NCBI RefSeq assembly: GCF_003999975.1
Contig: NZ_RJAC01000001.1
Location: 1,240,001-1,304,000, forward strand
DNA: 64,000 nt
Reading direction: 5' to 3'
Origin: Actinoplanes solisilvae
Lineage (GTDB): Bacteria > Actinomycetota > Actinomycetes > Mycobacteriales > Micromonosporaceae
Of the stretch, positions 44,154-51,146 are shown in pieces (positions within the stretch are counted from its first letter, which is position 1; every line of letters begins with the position of its first letter). Under the pieces are notes generated by a model that was not told the origin of the DNA, did not search any database, and was given only the letters and a program-made list of their open reading frames with translations. Made by a program: the position numbers and the translations under genes.

Positions 44154-44881
44154 CCCACGAAGGCGACGACGTCGAGCAGCGTGTGCGCCACGATCAGTGG
44201 CGCCACGCGCTTGAAGCGCAGGAAGAACAGCGCGAAGATCACGCCCATCACCGCGTTGCCGATGAAGGCGCCGAAGCCTTGGTAGAGGTGGTACGACCCG
44301 CGCAGCACGGCTGAGCAGGCCACGATCGCGACGGTCGACATGCCCCATTGGCGTAGGCGGGTCATGAGATAGCCGACGACGATGACCTCTTCGAGCACCG
44401 CGTTCTTGATCGCGGCGAGGATGAGCACGGGCACGGCCCACCACACGGGCTGCAGGGCGGCCGGCACGATCTCCGCGTTGATGCCGAGCAGCTTGGCCAC
44501 GTACACCAGAAGAAGGCCGGGAATCCCGATGCCGGCGGCCAGCAATGCGCCCCAGCCCCAGTCGAAGCGTTGCCGGTCGAGGGACAGGCCGAGCTCGCGC
44601 CGCGGCGAGATGTGATCGCGGATCAGCAGGTAGAGCACCAGCGCGACCGGGATCAGGTCGAAGGCGATGCCGAGGAGCTGGTAGGTCAGGTCGAGGTAGG
44701 GGCGCGTCGAGCGGGAGGCGTTCAGCACGGCGGCCTGCTGGGAGAGCGGGGTGTCGGCTGTGAGCTTCGCGATGATGGAGACCACGGAGTAGATCGCGCT
44801 CTGCCCGAGCGACAGCAGCAGGACGATGACGATCTCGGCGGTGAGGATCGGCCGGGTGGCCTGCTGGCGCTCTAGAGTCAC
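44114..44881 (-). CDS. CPBP-family intramembrane metalloprotease
   Basis: 255 residues, GTG start, with about seven hydrophobic helices. The CPBP (Rce1-like) motifs are seen as KNAVLEEVIVVGYLMTRL (glutamate pair), RGSYHLYQGF (first His) and AHTLLDVVAF (second His). The family cleaves within membranes or protects against bacteriocins, depending on the member. Its last 40 nt overlap the convergent EcsC-like gene, so the two mRNAs could base-pair. Confidence 0.9.
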   Translation of the reverse strand: MTLERQQATRPILTAEIVIVLLLSLGQSAIYSVVSIIAKLTADTPLSQQAAVLNASRSTRPYLDLTYQLLGIAFDLIPVALVLYLLIRDHISPRRELGLSLDRQRFDWGWGALLAAGIGIPGLLLVYVAKLLGINAEIVPAALQPVWWAVPVLILAAIKNAVLEEVIVVGYLMTRLRQWGMSTVAIVACSAVLRGSYHLYQGFGAFIGNAVMGVIFALFFLRFKRVAPLIVAHTLLDVVAFVGYELLPDSWLSWL

Positions 44882-45009
44882 TCGACAACTTTAGGGGCAC
44901 CCGGAAATCCCCGTAAACGGACTTATCCGGGCAAGGGTGACGGCATGAATTGAGATGAGTCGCACGGGCCGTGCGTCGCCTTTCCGATTGCCGTTATCAC
45001 CCTGAATGC

Positions 45010-46122
45010 ATGGGAGACCTCGGACGCTTGCTCAAGGAGAGCTGGAGCCTCGTCGAGGAGCATCAGGACAAGGTCGCCGGCTACTTCTACGCCCGCATGT
45101 TCCTGTCCTATCCGGACCTGCGGGACCTCTTCCCCGTACACATGGACGTGCAGCGATCGCGCCTGCTGAACGCGATCGTGACCGCCGTACAGACGCTGGA
45201 GGATCCGGAGAAGTTCGACGAGTACCTGAAGGCGCTCGGGCGTGATCATAGGAAGTTTCACGTGGAACCGGAGCACTACGAGGTCGTGGGAGGCGCCTTG
45301 ATCGAGGCGATGCGGTCGTACGCCGGTGAGCAGTGGAGTGTCGAGTACGACCAGGCCTGGGCCGACGCCTACGCGAAGATCGCGTCGGTGATGCTGAACG
45401 GCGCGGAGTCGGACACCAACCCGCCCTACTGGTACGCCGAGGTGGTCGCGCACGAACGCCGGGCGAAGGACATCGCGGTCTTCACCGTGCTGCCGATGCA
45501 GCCCCTGGAGTTCCGCGCCGGCCAGTACCTCAGTGTCGAATGCCCGCGAATACAGCCGCGGCTGTGGCGTACGTATTCGGTCGCGAACGCGCCTCGCCGG
45601 GACAACACGATCGAGTTCCACGTGCGCGCGGTGGGGGCCGGCTGGGTGTCGAGCGCCCTCGTACGCCGGCTCGAGGTCGGCGACATGGTGCGGCTGGCCG
45701 CACCGATGGGCACGATGAACCTGGATCGCCGTTCGACCCGCGACACCGTCTTCGTCGCCGGCGGCACCGGGCTGGCCCCGATCAAGTCGCTGCTCGAGGA
45801 GCTGACCCGGTACAACCGCACGCGCTGGGTCCACGTCTTCTTCGGCGCCCGCAACCGCGAGGACCTGTACGACCTGGCCGAGCTGAACCGGTTGGCGGCG
45901 CGCTATCCGTGGTTGTCGGTCGTGACCGCGTGCAGCGACGACCCGACATTCCCCGGCGAGCAGGGCGACATCTCGGACGTGGTGGCCCGTTACGGCCCGT
46001 GGAGCGAGCACGACTTCTTCGTCTCGGGCTCGGGTCAGATGGTCAAGGCCACCCTCAAGACGCTCGCCGAGCTGCAGGTACCCTCGATCCGCGTCAAGTA
46101 CGACAGCTTCACCGATCTTTAG
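45010..46122 (+). CDS. Flavohaemoglobin-like globin/FAD/NAD reductase
   Basis: 370 residues from the ATG at 45010. The globin domain (1-135) keeps the B10 Tyr (GYFYARMFLSYPDL), CD1 Phe (LFPVHM) and a proximal His in GRDHRKFHVEPEHY. The FAD-binding domain has RTYSVANAP and the NAD domain has AGGTGLAPI with the C-terminal EHDFFVSGSG. These enzymes oxidise nitric oxide to nitrate using NAD(P)H. It is a little shorter than E. coli Hmp (about 396), as in actinobacterial members. Its stop overlaps that of the HTH-deformylase gene by 4 nt, tail to tail. Confidence 0.9.
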   Translation: MGDLGRLLKESWSLVEEHQDKVAGYFYARMFLSYPDLRDLFPVHMDVQRSRLLNAIVTAVQTLEDPEKFDEYLKALGRDHRKFHVEPEHYEVVGGALIEAMRSYAGEQWSVEYDQAWADAYAKIASVMLNGAESDTNPPYWYAEVVAHERRAKDIAVFTVLPMQPLEFRAGQYLSVECPRIQPRLWRTYSVANAPRRDNTIEFHVRAVGAGWVSSALVRRLEVGDMVRLAAPMGTMNLDRRSTRDTVFVAGGTGLAPIKSLLEELTRYNRTRWVHVFFGARNREDLYDLAELNRLAARYPWLSVVTACSDDPTFPGEQGDISDVVARYGPWSEHDFFVSGSGQMVKATLKTLAELQVPSIRVKYDSFTDL

Positions 46123-47651
46123 TACACCCAGGGGCGACCGGACTGCTGGTGGTCGGGCACGAGGCTCGACTCCGCGTTCATCCGGTCGACGTAGAGCCGT
46201 CCCTCCAGGTGGTCGATCTCGTGCGCGACCAGCCTCGCCATCGCCCGCTCGAACCGGGTCGTCACGCGCGTGCCGTCGTACCGGGCATGCTCGACGTCGA
46301 TGCGCAGCGGCCGCCGCACCAGGCCGCGGTAGTCGAAGAACGACAGGCAGCCCTCGTACTGCTCGTCGCGTTCGGCCGACTCGCCGACGATGCGCGGGTT
46401 GATCAGCACCAGTGGCACCGCGTCGGGTCGGGCCGCCCGCACCAGGGCGACCGCGGCGGACAGGCCGATCTGCGGCGCGGAGAGCCCGACGCCCTTGGTG
46501 AAGTCATGCACTTGCTCGAGCCGGGACAGCGCCGACCGCAGCGCCTCGACCGTGCCGCGGGCCGCGGCCTCCTCACGCGGCAGCTGGTAGTGCCGCGCGC
46601 GCTGCCGCAGCAGCTCGGAGCCGCGCTGCACGATGCCGATGCCGCGCATCTGGCCGGACGCGCGGGGCTGCCCGTTGCCGTTGCTCGCCGGGGCCAGTGC
46701 CGAGGTCGCCGGCGCCCCGGCCCCGCGGAATCGCCACTCGAGCCGGTAGCGCGCGTTGAGCTGGGGCGTGTCGGTCGACCACTCGAAGACCGACCGGCCG
46801 TCGTCGTCGTGCCGCTCCATCGGGGTGCGTACCGGCACCTCGGCCGCCAGTGACGTCTCGACCCCCCAGACCTGCGGGTCGAACGCGGCCGGGAAGTTGA
46901 GCCGCACTGTGAGCCGCCGCGTCGGCAGCCGCACCGCGCGCTGGAACCACTGGCCCCACTTCTCCACGCCGATCGTGTATTCGTACTGGATGGTGGTCCG
47001 CTCGCCCGGGTAGAGCGCGAACTGCCCCCGGTCGTTCGCGAAGAGCAGCCACACCTCCTTGGAGGCGTCCCGGTCGAGCTTGATCCGCCAGTGCATCGGC
47101 TCGACCGCGTCGCCCTCGCCGGCGCAGGCGCTGAGCGCCATCTCTTCGAAGGTCAGCGGGTGCTCACGGTGGTGGCGGTTCGAGCCGGTGGGGTCGTTCG
47201 GGTAGCGGTCGACCGCGATCTTGACCAGGTAGCGGGTCACCGGGTCGGAGCCGGCGTTGTAGAGGGCCCGGCGCACCCGGCAGCGGTAGGCGCCGTCGGA
47301 GTACGTGAGCTCGGCCACCTCGCGCTCCACGATCAGCCCGGTCCCTGGCGGAAGCCACTGCACCGGTACGGGAGGGTCGCGGTGCAGCGCCGTGCCGCGG
47401 GCGTGGCGCAGTTCGTCGTACTCCTGGAAGCGTTGCCAGATCACCCCGCCCGCGCCGAGGACGGCTTCCGCTCGGCGGGCGAAGTCTTCGGTGGGCTTGT
47501 GCCGCCGTCCCTCGACGTGGCTGACGTAGGAGGGGTCGAAACCCATGCGCGCGGCGAGCTGCTTCTTGCTCATGCCGCGCTCGACCCGCCAGTGCGCCAG
47601 CGCCGTCACAAATTGGTCAGCGGCCCGCTCGACGGGCGAGGTGGTCATCAT
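46119..47651 (-). CDS. HTH (XRE)-peptide deformylase fusion protein
   Basis: 510 residues; ATG at 47651 with AAGGGGA upstream (a second ATG one codon later). Residues 12-70 are an XRE helix-turn-helix (MSKKQLAARMGFDPSYVSHV). Residues about 95-330 form a beta-rich region I do not recognise (YPGERTTIQYEYTIGVEKWG). Residues 385-510 are a peptide deformylase with all three motifs: GVGLSAPQIG at 387-396, EGCLS at 433-437 and HEIDH at 477-481. The metal ligands Cys435, His477 and His481 are all present. It would remove N-formyl groups from new proteins, but with a DNA-binding and a possible sensor domain, a regulatory or stress role is more likely than housekeeping. Confidence 0.88.
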   Translation of the reverse strand: MMTTSPVERAADQFVTALAHWRVERGMSKKQLAARMGFDPSYVSHVEGRRHKPTEDFARRAEAVLGAGGVIWQRFQEYDELRHARGTALHRDPPVPVQWLPPGTGLIVEREVAELTYSDGAYRCRVRRALYNAGSDPVTRYLVKIAVDRYPNDPTGSNRHHREHPLTFEEMALSACAGEGDAVEPMHWRIKLDRDASKEVWLLFANDRGQFALYPGERTTIQYEYTIGVEKWGQWFQRAVRLPTRRLTVRLNFPAAFDPQVWGVETSLAAEVPVRTPMERHDDDGRSVFEWSTDTPQLNARYRLEWRFRGAGAPATSALAPASNGNGQPRASGQMRGIGIVQRGSELLRQRARHYQLPREEAAARGTVEALRSALSRLEQVHDFTKGVGLSAPQIGLSAAVALVRAARPDAVPLVLINPRIVGESAERDEQYEGCLSFFDYRGLVRRPLRIDVEHARYDGTRVTTRFERAMARLVAHEIDHLEGRLYVDRMNAESSLVPDHQQSGRPWVY

Positions 47652-47961
47652 CGATGTCCCCTTCGCGACGAGAATTTCAGTGTCGTCGCCGCTCGTGTCC
47701 GGATGGTGCTAGTAGCGCGTACACGACAGATACCTTGACGAACCAGGCAACGTACGCGCTGTGGGTTAGGTGACCATGGCCGTGGGTATTCGTCCGAAGG
47801 TTCAGCTTGGTTAGGCTATCCTTAGGGGTGTACGGTGAGTCGTCGTCACGGCGGCGTTTCGCCCGACGTGACCTTTTCGGCTTCAGCCCGGCAACGACGA
47901 TATTCGGCGAGGTGAATGCGGTGACCCAGTCTTGGAGTTCGCCGCGGGGCGGGTGCTGCTC
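47652..47961. other. Divergent intergenic region with iron box
   Basis: About 310 nt between the HTH-deformylase start and the FhuF-like start. It holds the IdeR-type site described separately and no coding sequence I can support. Confidence 0.6.
47807..47826 (+). promoter_or_regulatory. IdeR/DtxR-type iron box
   Basis: ttggttaggctatccttagg resembles the actinobacterial DtxR/IdeR/DmdR operator, the dyad TTAGGTTAGGCTAACCTAA (quoted from memory). It lies about 135 nt upstream of the FhuF-like gene, as expected for iron-repressed genes. Confidence 0.75.
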
Positions 47962-48762
47962 GTGACCACCGCCATCGACCGAGCCCTACGCACCGTCACC
48001 GCCCCGCAACCCTTGGGTCCGGTCGTGGCGACGCTGCGCGCGATGTTCGGCACGAGCACGGAACTTCCCGGCGTGGCCCCCGACCTTCTGGTCCACGACA
48101 CCGCCGGCTGGCTGCCCGCCCGCGTCCTCACCGGCGACCACCTGAACACCCTCCTCGAGTCGTCGAGCCGCCGCTGGAACGCCCAGCCCCACGCCGCAGC
48201 CGCCCTGGCCTGGAAGTCCTACACCTACTGGCTGGCCCTCCCGGCCGTCCTGGGCTGGGCCTCCGCCCGCCGCGTGCCGCTGCTCACGGCCGACGACGTG
48301 CTCATCCACTTCAACGACCCGCGCCCCCTGGTGACCATCGGCCTGCGCGCCGACATTCCGGTAGCCGTCCTGCCCGGCGACCCGATCGCCGCCACCGGTC
48401 ACCCCCAGGTACGCGTCGTCGCCGACGAAGACGCCCTGCTGGCCGAGCTGCGCGGTTCCCTGCTCGACAACCACCTGAGCCCGCTGCTCGACGCCGTCCA
48501 CGACAAGGTCCGCCTGGGCAAGCGCACGCTGCTCGGCTCCCTGTCCTCCGGCGTCGCGTACGGCGTCCTGCGCTCGGCCGACGTCCTGCCCGGCCCCTCC
48601 GCCGAGACGATCGCCCAGCTCCACCGAGCCCTCGGCGTCGACGACCTGATCGAACTCGTCCCCGGCCCGACCGGCAAACTCGACGTCCAGCGCAAGACGT
48701 GCTGCCTGGCCTTCACCCTGCCCCAGCCCAAGGTCTGCCGAGGCTGCTGCATCAAGTCCTGA
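47962..48762 (+). CDS. FhuF-type siderophore ferric-iron reductase
   Basis: 266 residues with a GTG start at 47962, chosen for the GGGGCGGG purine run 8 nt upstream; a TTG at 47932 is an alternative. The family hallmark is the C-terminal [2Fe-2S] ligand pattern Cys-Cys-x10-Cys-x2-Cys: Cys247, Cys248, Cys259 and Cys262. The N-terminal domain has the FhuF-like RRWNAQPHAAAALAWKSY and DVLIHF segments. It reduces iron in siderophores inside the cell to release Fe(II). The iron box upstream is consistent with induction at low iron. No siderophore-transport gene is adjacent. Confidence 0.88.
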   Translation: MTTAIDRALRTVTAPQPLGPVVATLRAMFGTSTELPGVAPDLLVHDTAGWLPARVLTGDHLNTLLESSSRRWNAQPHAAAALAWKSYTYWLALPAVLGWASARRVPLLTADDVLIHFNDPRPLVTIGLRADIPVAVLPGDPIAATGHPQVRVVADEDALLAELRGSLLDNHLSPLLDAVHDKVRLGKRTLLGSLSSGVAYGVLRSADVLPGPSAETIAQLHRALGVDDLIELVPGPTGKLDVQRKTCCLAFTLPQPKVCRGCCIKS

Positions 48763-48777
48763 GACCGCCGTACGGCC

Positions 48778-49896
48778 TCAGCCGGTCAGCAGCCGATCAA
48801 CCGCGGGGCGCATCCCGGCGACGAATCGGGCACCCGTGTCGGTCAGTTCCTTCGACCCGGCCAGCGACTGATAGCCGACCCGCACCTGCTCGCTGATCAT
48901 GGCGAACTCGGCGGTCGCCGTCTCGGCCAGCGCGGGAACGGCCCGGAAACGCTGCCATGCCTCGGCCACCCGCGTGAACGCCAGCACGCCCTGGATCAGC
49001 CCTGAGGTAGGCCTGCGGTCCTTGCGCCAGGGCGCGTGGTGCCGCTCGGTCCCCGGCACATAGAGCGGCAGCAGGTCGAGGACGCCGCTGAGCTTCGAGT
49101 GCTCGAACTCGTGCACCAGCGTGACCGCGAAGTCGGCCGCCGAACGCGGCCGGGTCAGGCCCATCGCGCCCACCGAGACGCGCGCCGTTCCGCTCCGCGA
49201 GGACCCGTCGCCGAGATCGACAAGCGGAACCAGTACGCGCAGGCCGGCTGCCATCTCGACGGCCCGCTCCGGCAGGTATGCCTCGATCAGGCCCCACGCT
49301 TCGGAGAGCAAGCCCTGCCAATGGGCGGCCTCCGCGTCGGAGAGCCGCTCGGCGGGGGCCGCGTGATAACCGGCCCGGTACGGGCTGGCGTCGTCGAGCC
49401 GTACCGAGAGCGGCCCGGCCCGCAACCAGCGCATCGGGCGCCAGCCGGGATCGTCGATGAGCGACGTCGCACCATCCTCAACGACGATCGTCACCGGGTC
49501 CGATGCCGGAACGCTGCCCAGGGTGGGAATCACCAGTCGGCCGGCATGGGTGACACCGGGCAGCCGGCAGCTCAGGCCGGCGCTGATCGCCGCGGCCGCG
49601 GCCAGGTTGCCGATCTCCAACTGCTCGACGCGCTCGGCCCGGCCGAGCCACGCGCCCACCAACGGATCGCCCAGCAGCCGCAGGTAGACCTCGGGCCGGC
49701 GCTCCTGCACCTCGGCCAGCACGGCAATCGCCGCCTCCAAGGGCGCCCGATCGCCGGGCCACTCGTCCGAGAGGTGTTTGAGCAGCAACAGATGCAGACT
49801 GACCCGGCTGGCGCTGATCTCTTCGATCGCCGGCACCGACCCCGTGCCGCCGGCCAGCGCGTCCAGTTCGCTGGGGGTCAGGCGGTGGTGCTGCAT
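48778..49896 (-). CDS. HExxH-motif putative peptide beta-hydroxylase of RiPP system
   Basis: 372 residues, ATG at 49896 sharing one base with the stop codon of the radical SAM gene. HEFEH at 262-266 (with VTLVHEFEHSKLSG around it) is the hallmark of the HExxH peptide-modification family that accompanies FxsB-type maturases. Literature on related proteins assigns alpha-ketoglutarate/iron-dependent beta-hydroxylation of the precursor peptide (recalled, not checked). The N-terminal half is helical and beta-rich with no known domain. It is the last gene of the operon NB-ARC/TPR - radical SAM - HExxH, and so most likely acts on the same peptide as the maturase. Confidence 0.82.
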   Translation of the reverse strand: MQHHRLTPSELDALAGGTGSVPAIEEISASRVSLHLLLLKHLSDEWPGDRAPLEAAIAVLAEVQERRPEVYLRLLGDPLVGAWLGRAERVEQLEIGNLAAAAAISAGLSCRLPGVTHAGRLVIPTLGSVPASDPVTIVVEDGATSLIDDPGWRPMRWLRAGPLSVRLDDASPYRAGYHAAPAERLSDAEAAHWQGLLSEAWGLIEAYLPERAVEMAAGLRVLVPLVDLGDGSSRSGTARVSVGAMGLTRPRSAADFAVTLVHEFEHSKLSGVLDLLPLYVPGTERHHAPWRKDRRPTSGLIQGVLAFTRVAEAWQRFRAVPALAETATAEFAMISEQVRVGYQSLAGSKELTDTGARFVAGMRPAVDRLLTG

Positions 49897-51137
49897 CAGG
49901 CCGTCTCGGCGGCGGAGAGCTGGTGCAGATCGGCGAGCACGCGGGCCCGGATGTGGCCGACAAGCTTGAGCATGTCTGCACAGTAGACGGACGGGTTCCG
50001 GAAACCGTTCGTGGCGCGGTACCGATGGGCGTAATGTCCCCCGCCGCACTCGTCCCGGAACGTGCACTCCCGACAGGTGTCACACAGCGCCTCCACGCCG
50101 ATCTGGCGGGCGACCACGCCGGGATGCGAGAGAGCGGCGTCGAACGGATCGTCGAGCACGTTGAGGCCGGTCGCGCAGGCTCCCTCGTACGCCGACTTCA
50201 GCGAATCCACCTGCTCGATCGCGCCGTCGGTCTCGACCACGACTACCGCGACCGGGCTCAGCCCGACCTGCTCCGACCGGCCGGTCCCGCCGAGGACCAG
50301 GGCGAGCAGGTCGTCGAACAGCCGGATCGCCACCTCCCGCCTTGGAGCCGAATACCAGCGATCGAAAACGGAGATCAACCAGTCCGCGATCGGGGTAGGG
50401 CCGGACATCGCGGGCGGGTGCGACCAGTTCGCGTGAGGCACAAGAAGATCGAGCGTGGGGGGCCGGTAGGCGATGAGCGCCTCATAGCACGCGATCGGGT
50501 CGGTGTCCGGGTCGATCGTGCACAGCAGCCCGGCGAACGACGCGCGTCCGGGCTCTTCGACCAGCAGCCGCAGGGCCCGGTCGACCGCGTCGTGGCTGCC
50601 CCGTCCGTTCGCATAGGAGCGCCGCCGATCGTGATCTTCAGCGGTGCCGTCCAGGCTCACCCCGATGCCGACCTCGTGCCTTCGCAGCAACGTGAGCATC
50701 GGCTCGTCGAGCAGCACGCCGTTGGTCTGAATCTGCACGTCGAGCCGGGTGCGTCCGTCGAACGCCCGCCGGAAGTCGCCGATCAGGCGTTCAAGCCGGT
50801 CGGCCCCGGCCATCAACGGCTCTCCGCCGTGCAGCACCAGCCGCATCGTGTCGAGGTCATGCGCGCGGGCATGCTCGGCCATCCGGCGCGCGGCGGCCTG
50901 CCAGACCGGCTCCTCCATCACGGTCGGACGCGACCGCCAGGACTGGTCGGCCATCTCGTACACATAGCAGTAGTCGCAGGCCAGATTGCAGCGCTGGTGA
51001 ACCTTGAGCACGACGTCGCGAAACGGGGTCGGCCGCCACCCGTCAGCTCGCAGAGCAGCCACGTCGAGCACTCGGTGCGGCCACTCCGGCGCCGGGGAGA
51101 CGATCAGCGGCACCGTGGAACGCGCGGCGGCGGGCAT
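49896..51137 (-). CDS. FxsB-like radical SAM/SPASM cyclophane peptide maturase
   Basis: 413 residues, ATG start 9 nt after the stop of the NB-ARC/TPR gene. The radical SAM cluster motif is Cys50-x3-Cys54-x2-Cys57 (QRCNLACDYCYVYEM). LVLHGGEPLM and the QTNGVLLDE strand are typical of peptide maturases. The C-terminal SPASM-type cluster region is rich in Cys (LCDTCRECTFRDECGGG, then VYCADM). FxsB-family enzymes crosslink an aromatic side chain to the beta-carbon of a residue two positions on in a precursor peptide, making a cyclophane. Candidate substrates are the two short genes at 57649 and 58041. Confidence 0.9.
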   Translation of the reverse strand: MPAAARSTVPLIVSPAPEWPHRVLDVAALRADGWRPTPFRDVVLKVHQRCNLACDYCYVYEMADQSWRSRPTVMEEPVWQAAARRMAEHARAHDLDTMRLVLHGGEPLMAGADRLERLIGDFRRAFDGRTRLDVQIQTNGVLLDEPMLTLLRRHEVGIGVSLDGTAEDHDRRRSYANGRGSHDAVDRALRLLVEEPGRASFAGLLCTIDPDTDPIACYEALIAYRPPTLDLLVPHANWSHPPAMSGPTPIADWLISVFDRWYSAPRREVAIRLFDDLLALVLGGTGRSEQVGLSPVAVVVVETDGAIEQVDSLKSAYEGACATGLNVLDDPFDAALSHPGVVARQIGVEALCDTCRECTFRDECGGGHYAHRYRATNGFRNPSVYCADMLKLVGHIRARVLADLHQLSAAETA

Positions 51138-51146
51138 GAGTCAATG

